Notes under the pieces: generated by a model
Told to the model about the DNA's origin: nothing
Seen by the model: the letters and a program-made list of their open reading frames with translations, nothing else
Databases searched by the model: none
Source of the DNA: Rhodobacter sp.
GTDB lineage: Bacteria > Pseudomonadota > Alphaproteobacteria > Rhodobacterales > Rhodobacteraceae
Length of the DNA stretch: 50,496 nucleotides
NCBI GenBank assembly: GCA_027487575.1
Contig: JAIYDJ010000074.1
Coordinates: forward strand, 1 to 50,496
Direction: 5' to 3'
Shown here: piece by piece, positions 1-8,146 of the stretch
Layout of the letters: every line of letters starts with the position of its first letter
How positions within the stretch are numbered: position 1 is the first letter of the stretch
Program-made: the position numbers and the translations under genes

Positions 1-477
1 CGGCCGGAGGCGGCAGTGTGGACCCCGCGCACCATCTCCGCGATTGCAGCGGAAGACGCGGTACTTGCCGCCCGGGTGCCAGCCGACATCGACGCCTTCT
101 GCCCCGGATACGAAAAGAACACGCTGGACGAACGCCGGGCCTTCTGGGCCGGTGTCCTTTCCGCCGTGGCAAAGCACGAAAGCTCGTGGAACCCGGCAGC
201 CTCGGGCGGGGGCGGCCGTTATATCGGGATCATGCAGATTTCACCCGCCACCGCCGCGCATCACGGGTGCAGCGCCACCACGGTATCAGGATTGAAGGAC
301 GGCGCCGCCAATCTGGAATGCGCGGTCGAGATCATGGCGAACGCGGTCCAAAGCGACGGCGTCGTGGCTGGGTCGGGCAACCGGGGAGTAGGGCGCGACT
401 GGATGCCCCTGCGCAATGGCGGCAAGCGGGCCGAAATCGCAGACTGGACCCGGTCGCAGGACTATTGCGAGGGGTGA
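1..477 (+). CDS. Lytic transglycosylase (SLT domain), 5' end outside window
   Basis: The frame is open from base 1, so this is the C-terminal 158 residues of a longer protein; the internal GTG at 16 is unlikely to be the real start. It contains a transglycosylase SLT fold: 'AKHESSWNP' carries the likely catalytic Glu, and 'YIGIMQISPATA' matches the G-x-x-Q-(I/V)-x-P segment of the family. Such enzymes cleave the MurNAc-GlcNAc bond of peptidoglycan in the periplasm, producing 1,6-anhydro ends. The cysteine-containing tail (NLECAVE, QDYCEG) suggests a disulphide in an exported protein, but the signal peptide would lie outside the window. It ends 17 bases before the convergent efflux gene. Nothing links it to the flagellar island 18 kb away. 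Confidence 0.75.
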   Translation, partial: RPEAAVWTPRTISAIAAEDAVLAARVPADIDAFCPGYEKNTLDERRAFWAGVLSAVAKHESSWNPAASGGGGRYIGIMQISPATAAHHGCSATTVSGLKDGAANLECAVEIMANAVQSDGVVAGSGNRGVGRDWMPLRNGGKRAEIADWTRSQDYCEG

Positions 478-494
478 CTGCAAGCTGCCGCAGG

Positions 495-920
495 TCAGCC
501 ATGCGACCATTCCGGCAAGGGAAACAGCCTGTCGTAGGCCCAGTTGAACACCAGCGCGTAGGCCAGATAGAACAACGCCAAAGAAGCGTCCATCAGGAAG
601 GCCTGCCACAGGCCGATGTCCAGATAAAGCGCGAACAGCGGGATCAGGACAATCAGCAGCCCCGCCTCGAACAGCACGGCGTTCAGCACGCGCAGCGCCC
701 AGGTTTTGCGCGTTGTCCCCGACCGCCGCTGCAGCACACGGTCAAAGCCAAGGTTGAACAGATAGGTCCAGATCGCTGCGATGGTGGCGCTCGCCGCGCC
801 AAGGACGCCCATGTCGGCAGTGGACAGACCAAAGGCCCACGAACCGACAAGGGTCACCAGAACCAGCGCGATCAGTTCGAAACTGATGGCATGACGGATA
901 CGGTCGGCAGGGGATCGCAT
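495..920 (-). CDS. PACE-family efflux transporter (AceI-like)
   Basis: A 141-residue integral membrane protein with four predicted helices arranged as two related two-helix halves, the layout of the proteobacterial antimicrobial compound efflux (PACE, bacterial transmembrane pair) family. Each half starts with a short conserved motif: RIRHAISFE near residue 7, with the family Glu in the first helix, and RVLNAVLFE near residue 77. Family members export biocides such as chlorhexidine and short diamines in exchange for protons; the substrate here cannot be read from sequence. The ATG at 920 was chosen because GAAGG lies 6 bases upstream; a longer in-frame extension upstream reads as Arg/Gly-rich nonsense. 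It is convergent with the transglycosylase and 119 bases downstream of pepN on the same strand. Confidence 0.8.
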   Translation of the reverse strand: MRSPADRIRHAISFELIALVLVTLVGSWAFGLSTADMGVLGAASATIAAIWTYLFNLGFDRVLQRRSGTTRKTWALRVLNAVLFEAGLLIVLIPLFALYLDIGLWQAFLMDASLALFYLAYALVFNWAYDRLFPLPEWSHG

Positions 921-1039
921 GACAAACCTTCGGGAACAGGTCGGGTCGTCCCGAAGGTTGCGCAGAATTGCGAAGGTCGTCCTTGCAGGGCTGAAATGGG
1001 CACGGCGCGGGACGCAGACAAGCCCCCGGCCTGCCATTC

Positions 1040-3604
1040 TCAATCCCCCAGCATCCGCGCGGCCATCTCGCCCAGATCGCGGCTCAGTCCCGGCGTGGCC
1101 AGAATGCGCTGAAGTTCCGCCCTGACCATGCCCTGACGCGCCGCATCGTACCTGTGCCACACCTCGAAGGCGGTCGACATCCGCGCGGCGGTCTGCGGGT
1201 TCACCGGGTCAAGCCGGATCAGCCAGTCGACCAGCAGCCGGTAGCCAGACCCCGAGGCATGATGAAATCCCGCATGGTTGCCCGACAGCGATCCGATCAC
1301 CGCGCGGAACCGGTTCGGGGTCTTCCAGTCGAAATCGGGATGCCGGGTCAGGGTGTCGGTCAGACCGGCCAGCGCATCGGGCGCGGCATGGGCGATCTGC
1401 ACGGCAAACCACTTGTCCGTCACGTTGCGGTCATGTGCCCAGCGGCGGCCGAATGCCGCGACCTCGGACTGCCCGCGCCCGATATCCAGCAGACAGGCCA
1501 GCGCGCCCAGTTCTTCGGTCATGTTGTCGGCGGCGGCAAAGGCGGCTTCGGCCGCCCGCCCGCCATCCGTCCGGCTGATCAGCGACAGCGCAGCCAAACG
1601 CAGCGCCCGCCGCCCTGCGGCCCGCGCCTCGGGCGAAAACGGTCCCGGTTCGGCCAGTTTCGGCATCAGCCCCGGCAGACCCGGTGCCAGCCGTTCGGCC
1701 AGCGCCTGCGCCATCCGCCGACGCGCGGCATGCAGTACCGCAGGGTCCGGCACATGCCCCGCGGCGGCCAGCGTCTGCGCCATGTCATCCTCGCCCGGAA
1801 GCCGAAGCGCCAGCGCCCGGAAGGCCGGATCCAGCTGATCGTCGAACGCCACCCGCGCCAGTGCATCCAGCCAGTCCGGCCCCGGCTGCGCGCCCGCCGT
1901 CACCATCTGCGACAGAAGGTCCTTGGCCAGCGCGCGGCCCGCCTCCCATTTGTTGAACGGATCGGTGTCATGCGCCAGAAGGAAGGCGCGCACTTCGGGC
2001 GATGTGGGATGATCCAGCACCACGGGCGCGGAAAAGCCGCGCAGGATCGACGGCACGGGTTTGCTGGCCAGCCCGTCGTAGGTAAAGGACTGCCGCGCTT
2101 CGGTCACCTCCAGCACCGTGGTCGGCACCATCTCGTCGCCGTTCGGGTTCAGCAGCCCCACCGCGATCGGCAGCATCTTGGGGTCCTTCGCCCGCTGGCC
2201 GGGGGTGGCGGGGTTGTGCTGCTCGAACGTCAGGGTGAACCGCCCTGCCCCGTCCCAATGCTCGGCCACGCTCACGCGCGGCGTGCCCGCCTGCGTGTAC
2301 CACCGCTTGAACTGCGAAAGATCGCGGCCCGTGGTGTCTTCGAACACTTGCAACCAGTCCTCGATGGTCGCGGCATCGCCGTCGTGCCGGTCGAAATACA
2401 GCGCCAGCGCGCGGTCATAATCTGCATCGCCGACCAGCCGCTTCAGCATCCCGATCACCTCGGCGCCCTTTTCATAGATCGTGGCGGTGTAGAAGTTGTT
2501 GATCTCGATGAAACTGTCGGGCCGCACGGCATGGGCCAACGGCCCGCCATCCTCGCGGAACTGCCGCGCGCGCAACATCAGCACATCCTCGATCCGCTTG
2601 ACCGCGTGGCTGCGCATGTCGCCGGTGAACTGCTGGTCGCGGAACACCGTCAACCCTTCCTTCAGGCACAACTGGAACCAGTCGCGGCAGGTGATGCGGT
2701 TGCCGGTCCAGTTGTGGAAATACTCGTGCGCGATCACCGCTTCGATCCGGCCATAATCATCGTCGGTCGCCGTCGCGGGGCTGGCGAGCACAAGGCGCGA
2801 GTTGAAGATGTTCAGCCCCTTGTTCTCCATCGCGCCCATGTTGAAATCGTCGACCGCCACGATGTTGAACACGTCCAGATCGTATTCGCGCCCGTAGACC
2901 TGTTCATCCCACCGCATTGACCGGATCAGGGCATCCATCGCATAGGCGCAGCGGTCCTCGTCGCCGGGGCGGACATAGATGTTCAGCGCGACCTTGCGGC
3001 CCGACATGGTGACAAAATCGGCAGAGAAGGCCGCAAGATCACCCGCCACCACGGCAAAAAGATAGGCGGGTTTGGGCCAGGGGTCATTCCATTCGGCCCA
3101 GCCGGGCCCCGCCCCAACCGGATTGCCATTCGACAGCAGCACCGGCAGGTCCGACTCGATGCGGACGCGGAACACCGACATGACATCGGGCCGGTCCGGA
3201 TAGAACGTGATCTTGCGAAACCCTTCCGCCTCGCATTGAGTGCAGTAAAGCCCGCGCGACATGTAAAGCCCCTCCAGCGCGGTATTGGCCTCGGGGTTGA
3301 TCTCGACTTCGGTTTCCAGCGTGAACACGCCCTCTGGCAAGTGGTCGGCCGGAATCGTCAGGCCGGTGCTATCGGGGGTCACGTCGACCTGCCGACCGTC
3401 CAGCGCCAGCGCGATGAGCCGCAGGTTTTCGCCGTCCAGCCGCAGGTCATGCCGCCCCGGCCGATCAGGATTCGGCGCGAACCGCAGGCGGGCCAGAACC
3501 CGAGTGGCTGACGGGGCAAGGCGGAACGTCAGGTCCACCGCTTCGACCCGGAACGGATAGGGCTGGTAGTCGGCAAGGTAGATGGTGCGGGGCTGGTCGG
3601 TCAT
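1040..3604 (-). CDS. pepN: Aminopeptidase N (M1 family zinc metallopeptidase)
   Basis: An 854-residue M1 aminopeptidase of the E. coli PepN type, a cytosolic enzyme that removes N-terminal residues in peptide turnover. The exopeptidase motif GAMEN is at residues 257-261, the zinc-binding HExxH at His293-Glu294-xx-His297, and the third ligand Glu316 follows in LKEG. The length and the C-terminal helical domain match the family. Two adjacent ATGs exist at 3607 and 3604; AGGAG lies 3 and 6 bases upstream of them respectively, so 3604 (MTDQPRTIY) is preferred. It is divergent from the photolyase gene with 92 bases between the starts, so both promoters must lie there. Confidence 0.96.
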   Translation of the reverse strand: MTDQPRTIYLADYQPYPFRVEAVDLTFRLAPSATRVLARLRFAPNPDRPGRHDLRLDGENLRLIALALDGRQVDVTPDSTGLTIPADHLPEGVFTLETEVEINPEANTALEGLYMSRGLYCTQCEAEGFRKITFYPDRPDVMSVFRVRIESDLPVLLSNGNPVGAGPGWAEWNDPWPKPAYLFAVVAGDLAAFSADFVTMSGRKVALNIYVRPGDEDRCAYAMDALIRSMRWDEQVYGREYDLDVFNIVAVDDFNMGAMENKGLNIFNSRLVLASPATATDDDYGRIEAVIAHEYFHNWTGNRITCRDWFQLCLKEGLTVFRDQQFTGDMRSHAVKRIEDVLMLRARQFREDGGPLAHAVRPDSFIEINNFYTATIYEKGAEVIGMLKRLVGDADYDRALALYFDRHDGDAATIEDWLQVFEDTTGRDLSQFKRWYTQAGTPRVSVAEHWDGAGRFTLTFEQHNPATPGQRAKDPKMLPIAVGLLNPNGDEMVPTTVLEVTEARQSFTYDGLASKPVPSILRGFSAPVVLDHPTSPEVRAFLLAHDTDPFNKWEAGRALAKDLLSQMVTAGAQPGPDWLDALARVAFDDQLDPAFRALALRLPGEDDMAQTLAAAGHVPDPAVLHAARRRMAQALAERLAPGLPGLMPKLAEPGPFSPEARAAGRRALRLAALSLISRTDGGRAAEAAFAAADNMTEELGALACLLDIGRGQSEVAAFGRRWAHDRNVTDKWFAVQIAHAAPDALAGLTDTLTRHPDFDWKTPNRFRAVIGSLSGNHAGFHHASGSGYRLLVDWLIRLDPVNPQTAARMSTAFEVWHRYDAARQGMVRAELQRILATPGLSRDLGEMAARMLGD

Positions 3605-3696
3605 CATGCTCTCCTGTCGCCCTATTGGTAAACTTATGCAGGCCGGGGGCAAGGCGGGGGTTTACGAATCCGACGGCTCCGCTATTTCTGTGTTCC

Positions 3697-5208
3697 ATGA
3701 ATGTTCTCGTCTGGTTCAAGCGCGACCTGCGCATCCACGACCACGCAGCCTTGGTCGAGGCGGCCTCTCTGGGGGCCGTGCTGCCGGTTTACATCGTGGA
3801 ACCCGAGTATTGGGCGCTGCCCGATGCCTCGGCCCGGCAATGGGAATTCATCGCCGAATCGCTGCGCGACCTGCGCGACGACCTTGCGGGGATCGGCGCG
3901 CCACTTGTGGTGCGGGTGGGCGAGGCGGTGCCGGTGCTGGACCGGCTGACGCGGGCGAACCGGATCACGACCGTGATCAGCCACGAGGAAACCGGAAACC
4001 TGTGGACCTTTGCCCGCGACCGCCGGGTTGCGGACTGGGCGCGCGGGTGCGGCATCGACTGGCGCGAGCGTCCGCAGACCGGCGTGGTGCGCAGGTTGGC
4101 CGGGCGCAACGGCTGGGCTGGTCAGCGCGACGCCTTCATGGCCGCCCCCCTAGTCCCCGCACCGGTTCTGCGCGCCGTGCCGGGGGTTGAACCGGGGGTG
4201 ATTCCGTCGGCCCGCGCGCTGCGGCTGGCCGAAGACCGTTGTCCGAACCGGCAGGCGGGGGGCCGCGCGCAGGGCGTGGCGCTGCTCGACTCGTTTCTTG
4301 CACAGCGGGGTGAGCGGTACCGATCGTCTTTGTCGTCCCCGGTCACCGGAGAGCGGGCCTGTTCCCGCCTGTCTCCGCATCTGGCCTGGGGAACCCTGTC
4401 GGGGCGCGAAGTGGCGCAGGCCACGGCGGCGCGCGTTTCCGAACGGCCCGGAGGGCACTGGGCAGGCTCGCTGGCCAGTTTTGAATCGCGTCTGGCCTGG
4501 CGCGACCATTTCGCCCAGAAACTGGAGGATGAACCGCAGATCGAGGTGCGCGCCCTGCACCGCGCCACCGAAGGTTTGCGCCCGCGCGGCGGCGATGCCG
4601 GGCGATTGGTGGCGTGGGAGCGTGGAGAAACCGGCGTGCCCTTTCTTGACGCCTGCCTGCGGTCGCTGATCGCCACCGGCTGGCTCAACTTCAGGGCGCG
4701 GGCGATGGTGATGGCGGTGGCAAGCTATCAGTTCTGGCTCGACTGGCGCGATACCGGCCCGGTCCTGGCGCGGCGGTTCACCGATTACGACCCCGGCATC
4801 CACTGGCCGCAGGTGCAGATGCAATCGGGCGTGACGGGCATTAACACGATCCGCATCTACAACCCGGTCAAGCAGGGGCTGGACCATGACCCGACCGGGG
4901 CCTTCACCCGCCGCTGGTTGCCCGAACTGGCATCGGTCCCGGATGCCTTCCTGCAGGAACCCTGGAAATGGCCCGGTGCACAGGGTCTGCTCGGTCGGCG
5001 CTATCCCGAACCGCTGGTCGATCTGGCCTCGGCGCAACGGGCGGCGCGCGATGCGTTGTGGGGGTTGCGTCGGCAACCGTCGCATGCGGCCAAAGTGGCC
5101 GAGGTGATCGAAAAGCATGCAAGCCGGGCCGATCCGCGCTTTGTGAACGACCGTTCACCCCGCAGGCGCCGTCCGGCCGAAACCGCGCAACTGGCGTTCG
5201 ACCTGTGA
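3697..5208 (+). CDS. Cryptochrome/DNA photolyase family protein
   Basis: A 503-residue flavoprotein of the photolyase/cryptochrome family. The N-terminal Rossmann domain begins [19 protein letters not shown], the usual photolyase opening. The C-terminal half is the FAD-binding helical domain, with the WP-Q-V-Q...[13 protein letters not shown] segment in place of the common FRIFNPxxQ. A photolyase would repair UV pyrimidine dimers with blue light; a cryptochrome would signal. The sequence here does not decide between them. The ATG at 3697 begins the conserved domain exactly; in-frame sequence upstream is non-conserved. The stop is 2 bases before the DUF2256 gene, suggesting one transcript. Confidence 0.88.
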   Translation: MNVLVWFKRDLRIHDHAALVEAASLGAVLPVYIVEPEYWALPDASARQWEFIAESLRDLRDDLAGIGAPLVVRVGEAVPVLDRLTRANRITTVISHEETGNLWTFARDRRVADWARGCGIDWRERPQTGVVRRLAGRNGWAGQRDAFMAAPLVPAPVLRAVPGVEPGVIPSARALRLAEDRCPNRQAGGRAQGVALLDSFLAQRGERYRSSLSSPVTGERACSRLSPHLAWGTLSGREVAQATAARVSERPGGHWAGSLASFESRLAWRDHFAQKLEDEPQIEVRALHRATEGLRPRGGDAGRLVAWERGETGVPFLDACLRSLIATGWLNFRARAMVMAVASYQFWLDWRDTGPVLARRFTDYDPGIHWPQVQMQSGVTGINTIRIYNPVKQGLDHDPTGAFTRRWLPELASVPDAFLQEPWKWPGAQGLLGRRYPEPLVDLASAQRAARDALWGLRRQPSHAAKVAEVIEKHASRADPRFVNDRSPRRRRPAETAQLAFDL

Positions 5209-5210
5209 AG

Positions 5211-5357
5211 ATGCGCCGCAAATCCGATCTGCCGGTCAAGACCTGCGTGACCTGCGGGCGGCCCTTCACCTGGCGCAAGAAGTGGGAAAAGGTCTGGGAC
5301 GAGGTGAAATACTGTTCCGACCGCTGCCGGTCGGAAAAGCCGCCCCGCAAGGCGTAA
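5211..5357 (+). CDS. DUF2256 small zinc-ribbon-like protein
   Basis: A 48-residue basic protein, [12 protein letters not shown]..., with two Cys pairs: C-V-T-C at residues 12-15 and C-S-D-R-C at 35-39, the pattern of the DUF2256 family, which is likely to bind one zinc ion. The aromatic-rich middle ([17 protein letters not shown]) is typical of the family. Function is unknown. It starts 2 bases after the photolyase stop and ends 2 bases before the convergent SRPBCC gene. Small DUF2256 genes are often found beside photolyase/cryptochrome genes, which hints at a shared light or DNA-repair role, but this is association only. Confidence 0.88.
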   Translation: MRRKSDLPVKTCVTCGRPFTWRKKWEKVWDEVKYCSDRCRSEKPPRKA

Positions 5358-5359
5358 AG

Positions 5360-6235
5360 TCAGGGCCCGCCCACAAAGGCCGCCAGCTTGCCCAGCGTCT
5401 GCAAGCCCAGTTCCACCGCACCGAACCCTTTGGCGGCCTCATATTCCTCGACCGTCGCGAGGACCATCGACAGCGTCAGCCGGGTGTGCCCGCCAATCTC
5501 TTGAAAGGTCACGAAGGCATCGGCATGCTTCGGCCCGTTTTCGCCCCAATGCAGCGTATAGCCGATCCGCTGTTCGGGGACGATGCGGGCATAACGGTGA
5601 TGGTTGGGATAGACGGTGCCATCCGGCCCGATCATATCGAACACCCAATCACCACCTTCGCGCAGGTCGATCCGCGACGTGCGGCAGGAAAACCCGTCCG
5701 GCCCCCACCATTGCGGCAGGGTTTCGGCGTTCATCCAGGCCCCCCAGACCACGGCCACCGGGGCCTTGATCACCCGTTCCAGCACCATCGTGCGCGCGGC
5801 CACGCCAGCAAGGTTGCCAATCCCGGCATCAAAGCCTTGTCGGTACCCGGCCTCCATGTCCTGCGCCAGCGACGACAACTGCACCGTGACCACAAGCGTG
5901 CTGGTGTCTGCGTCCCCGACCATATCCGCCGAGACCAGCGCGGCGGACAGGGTTTGTCCGTCGCAGGACACGACTTCATAGTTCACGCTGCGTGCAGGGC
6001 CTGCCAAATGCAGCCAGCCGACCTCGACGCGGATATCCGGCTCGCCTTCGACCTTGCACAGGCTGACCTCGCGCCCGCCGACGCGGGTATCGGCTTCCAG
6101 AAACTCCACCGTCACGGAAGGCGCGGGCGGCGCCCAGATCTGGCGGGCGACGGGGTCGGTCCAGACGTGCCACAGCGTGGCCACCGGCACCTGCAGCTTG
6201 CGCTCGAAGGTCAGCGTGGCGAACCGGCTGCTCAC
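5360..6235 (-). CDS. Two-domain SRPBCC (AHSA1) protein
   Basis: A 291-residue protein made of two AHSA1-type SRPBCC domains in tandem. The first spans about residues 1-145 (LQVPVATLWHVWTDP, then W-A-P-P). The second is about 148-291 (VIKAPVAVVWGAWMNAETL, WWGPDGFSC). Each domain forms a hydrophobic ligand-binding pocket; ligands are unknown. The start codon overlaps the stop of the upstream single-domain SRPBCC gene by four bases, so the two are translationally coupled. The order ArsR regulator, SRPBCC, SRPBCC is a recurrent operon type in proteobacteria, where the regulator is thought to control the SRPBCC genes. The fusion of two domains is less usual than a single one. Confidence 0.85.
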   Translation of the reverse strand: MSSRFATLTFERKLQVPVATLWHVWTDPVARQIWAPPAPSVTVEFLEADTRVGGREVSLCKVEGEPDIRVEVGWLHLAGPARSVNYEVVSCDGQTLSAALVSADMVGDADTSTLVVTVQLSSLAQDMEAGYRQGFDAGIGNLAGVAARTMVLERVIKAPVAVVWGAWMNAETLPQWWGPDGFSCRTSRIDLREGGDWVFDMIGPDGTVYPNHHRYARIVPEQRIGYTLHWGENGPKHADAFVTFQEIGGHTRLTLSMVLATVEEYEAAKGFGAVELGLQTLGKLAAFVGGP

Positions 6236-6702
6236 CGGGCCAACCCCCGCGCATAGGCTTCCAGTTGATCCACAACCGTACCCCAGCCGTCATGGAAACC
6301 CATCTGCCTGTGCTGTTCCGCAGAGTCCTTTGACCGGTGGCGGGCCACGGCGGTATAGCGCGTGCGGCCCGGCCCGGCATCCTCGAAGGTCAGGATGGCT
6401 GTCATGAACGGTTCTGGCGACGGTTTCCATCCTTCGCTGTAAGCGTCGGTGAACACCAGCTTTTCGTTGGGAATCACCTCCAGGTAGACGCCGTTGTTCG
6501 GCATCTCGGCACCTTCCACCTCGAAGGTCGTGTTGAATTTGCCGCCCACGCGGACGTCCAGCTCGCAAGAGGTCACGCGGTGGGGTTTGGGAACGAACCA
6601 GTGCACCAGATGCTCGGGTGTGGTCCAGCACATGTACAGCACCTCGCGCGGGGCGTTGATCTCGCGCGTCAGGATCAGGTCGGTATCGGGGTCAAGGGTC
6701 AT
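6232..6702 (-). CDS. SRPBCC domain protein (AHSA1 family)
   Basis: A 156-residue single-domain SRPBCC protein. Typical features are INAPREVLYMCWTTPEHL near the N-terminus, a WF-P pair at the pocket (HWFVPKPH), a central GG-F/T strand (VGGKFNTTFEV), and a C-terminal GWGTVVDQLEAY helix that closes the pocket. It lies between an ArsR-type regulator, with which it overlaps by 11 bases, and a two-domain SRPBCC protein, with which it overlaps by four, so the three genes form one tightly coupled operon. Substrate and role cannot be inferred. Confidence 0.87.
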   Translation of the reverse strand: MTLDPDTDLILTREINAPREVLYMCWTTPEHLVHWFVPKPHRVTSCELDVRVGGKFNTTFEVEGAEMPNNGVYLEVIPNEKLVFTDAYSEGWKPSPEPFMTAILTFEDAGPGRTRYTAVARHRSKDSAEQHRQMGFHDGWGTVVDQLEAYARGLAR

Positions 6703-7039
6703 GGGATGTCCGGTTCATGAGTGTGGCGACATAGGCTTCCAGGCGGTCCGCGCGCGCTTCCCAAAGCGCGCGCTGGGTGGCCAGCCATTCGGCGGGCAGG
6801 CGCAGCGACTCGGGCCGCGCGGTGCAAAGACGGGTGCGCCCGGTCTTGGTCGTGGTGATCAGCGCTGCCGTTTCCAGCACGTCGAGATGGCGCATCACCG
6901 TCGGCAGGGCAAAGCCGGTCGGCCGGGCCAGATCGGTCACGGTGACCGGCCCCTGCGCCAGACGGGCAAGGATGGTGCGCCGCGTCGGGTCCGACAACGC
7001 CTGAAAGATCAGGGAGAGGTCCGGTTGATGCTTAGTCAT
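6692..7039 (-). CDS. ArsR/SmtB-family winged-helix regulator
   Basis: A 115-residue regulator with an ArsR-type winged helix: IFQALSDPTRRTILARLAQGP, then the recognition helix region in TGFALPTVMRHLDVLETAALI. The metal-binding cysteines of classical ArsR (ELCVCDL) are missing, as in the subgroup that heads SRPBCC operons, so metal sensing is unlikely. The ATG at 7039 was chosen over a TTG four codons upstream, because homologous proteins start near this point. It probably represses its own operon with the two SRPBCC genes; no clear operator was identified in the 62 bases to bolA. Confidence 0.88.
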   Translation of the reverse strand: MTKHQPDLSLIFQALSDPTRRTILARLAQGPVTVTDLARPTGFALPTVMRHLDVLETAALITTTKTGRTRLCTARPESLRLPAEWLATQRALWEARADRLEAYVATLMNRTSHDP

Positions 7040-7101
7040 GCAGCTAACCAAGCACAGGACATCAAGCTCGGCAAGACAAACTTAGCATATCGGCAAACTG
7101 T

Positions 7102-7353
7102 TCAGCCCAAATCCAGCGCGATCGCATGGATGCGGCTGTTCAGGTCCCCCAGCGCCGCATGCACGGCGCGGTGCCGGGCGACACGCGGCATCGCGGCCAG
7201 AAGCGGGCTGCGCAGCTTGATGCTGTAATGGCTGTCGCCCGATCCGTCATCGCCGGAATGCCCCGCGTGGCGGTGGCTGTCGTTCACGATTTCCAGAAGC
7301 TCGGGGGCAAAGGCCGCCGTCAGCCGGGCCTTCAATTCGTCTTTCACGCTCAT
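7102..7353 (-). CDS. bolA: BolA family protein
   Basis: An 83-residue BolA-type protein with the compact class II/KH-like fold. It has the HAGH segment (SHRHAGHSG) carrying the likely iron-sulphur histidine, followed by the FxVxIVS-like SHYSIKLRSPLL strand and the RHRAVHAALGDL helix with the conserved invariant His. BolA proteins pair with monothiol glutaredoxins in iron-sulphur handling and also affect transcription. The ATG at 7353 begins the conserved domain; ten further in-frame residues upstream are not conserved. It is divergent from the J-domain gene, an arrangement common in alphaproteobacteria. Confidence 0.92.
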   Translation of the reverse strand: MSVKDELKARLTAAFAPELLEIVNDSHRHAGHSGDDGSGDSHYSIKLRSPLLAAMPRVARHRAVHAALGDLNSRIHAIALDLG

Positions 7354-7447
7354 ATTCGCCGCACCCTCTTCCTGTTCCCGCACAATGCCCTAAACTCACA
7401 GCCCCGAGTCGGAAAGGCTCTGCACGCAAGGTACAAGGCTGCTCCGC

Positions 7448-8080
7448 ATGACCAACCGCCCCCCCTTCGAATTCGACATACGGGTTTCCTCGGACAAGGC
7501 CAAACGCAAGACGACGCGACGCGGGATGTCGGGTGCGTTCGACACCTCGACCAAGGCCTGCGACTATCCGGGATGCAAGGAAAAAGGGGCCTACCGCGCC
7601 CCGAAATCGCCCGACCACCTGGATGAATACTTCTGGTTCTGCCGGGATCACGTGCGCGAATACAATCTGAAATGGAACTTCTTCGGCACGGCGACCGACG
7701 AGGAATTCCAGAAGCTGCTGGAGAAGGACCGGCTGTGGGAGCGTGAGACCAAGCCCTTTTCCAAGAAGGACGACGGCCGCGCCTGGCAACGGCTGGGCGT
7801 GGATGATCCGCTGGAAATCCTGGGATCGAACGCGACCCAGAACCCCGGCAAGCCGGTGTCGAATGCCACGCGCAAGCTGCCCGCGACGGAGCGGAAAGCG
7901 GTTGAGATCCTGGATGCCCGCGACACCTGGACCAAGGCGGAAATCCGCAAGCAATACAAGTCGTTGGTCAAGGACCTTCACCCCGACATGAACGGCGGCG
8001 ACCGCAGCGACGAGGACCGGCTGCAAGAGGTGGTCTGGGCCTGGGACCAGATCAAGGACAGCCGGTACTTCCGTGAATAG
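7448..8080 (+). CDS. J-domain (DnaJ-like) protein
   Basis: A 210-residue protein whose C-terminal third is a J domain: AVEILDARDTWTKAEIRKQYKSL followed by HPD in 'DLHPDMNGG' near residue 179. The HPD tripeptide stimulates the ATPase of Hsp70 (DnaK). The N-terminal part carries several Cys/His residues (CDYPGCKEKGAYRAP, FWFCRDHV) that could form a metal site. It has no Gly/Phe region and no DnaJ zinc fingers, so it is a class III J protein. This architecture is widespread in Rhodobacteraceae next to bolA. The client is unknown. Confidence 0.87.
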   Translation: MTNRPPFEFDIRVSSDKAKRKTTRRGMSGAFDTSTKACDYPGCKEKGAYRAPKSPDHLDEYFWFCRDHVREYNLKWNFFGTATDEEFQKLLEKDRLWERETKPFSKKDDGRAWQRLGVDDPLEILGSNATQNPGKPVSNATRKLPATERKAVEILDARDTWTKAEIRKQYKSLVKDLHPDMNGGDRSDEDRLQEVVWAWDQIKDSRYFRE

Positions 8081-8087
8081 GCGGCAG

Positions 8088-8118
8088 AAGCGGGGGTTTC
8101 ACACCCCCGCACCCCCGT
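8088..8118. terminator. Likely transcription terminator between convergent genes
   Basis: An 8-base inverted repeat, GCGGGGGT and ACCCCCGC around the loop TTCAC (8089-8109), lies between the convergent J-domain and pgi genes. It is followed by a GC-rich stretch and GGGATATTTTGGG, a sequence style common in intergenic regions of Rhodobacteraceae. There is no long T-run, so factor-independent termination is plausible but not proven. Confidence 0.5.
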
Positions 8119-8146
8119 GGGATATTTTGGGACAGAAAATGGGGGG

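Noticed and set aside
1154..2920. Long open frame on the plus strand opposite pepN
   Set aside because: Arg/Gln/His-rich composition typical of antisense frames in GC-rich DNA; pepN on the minus strand is certain.
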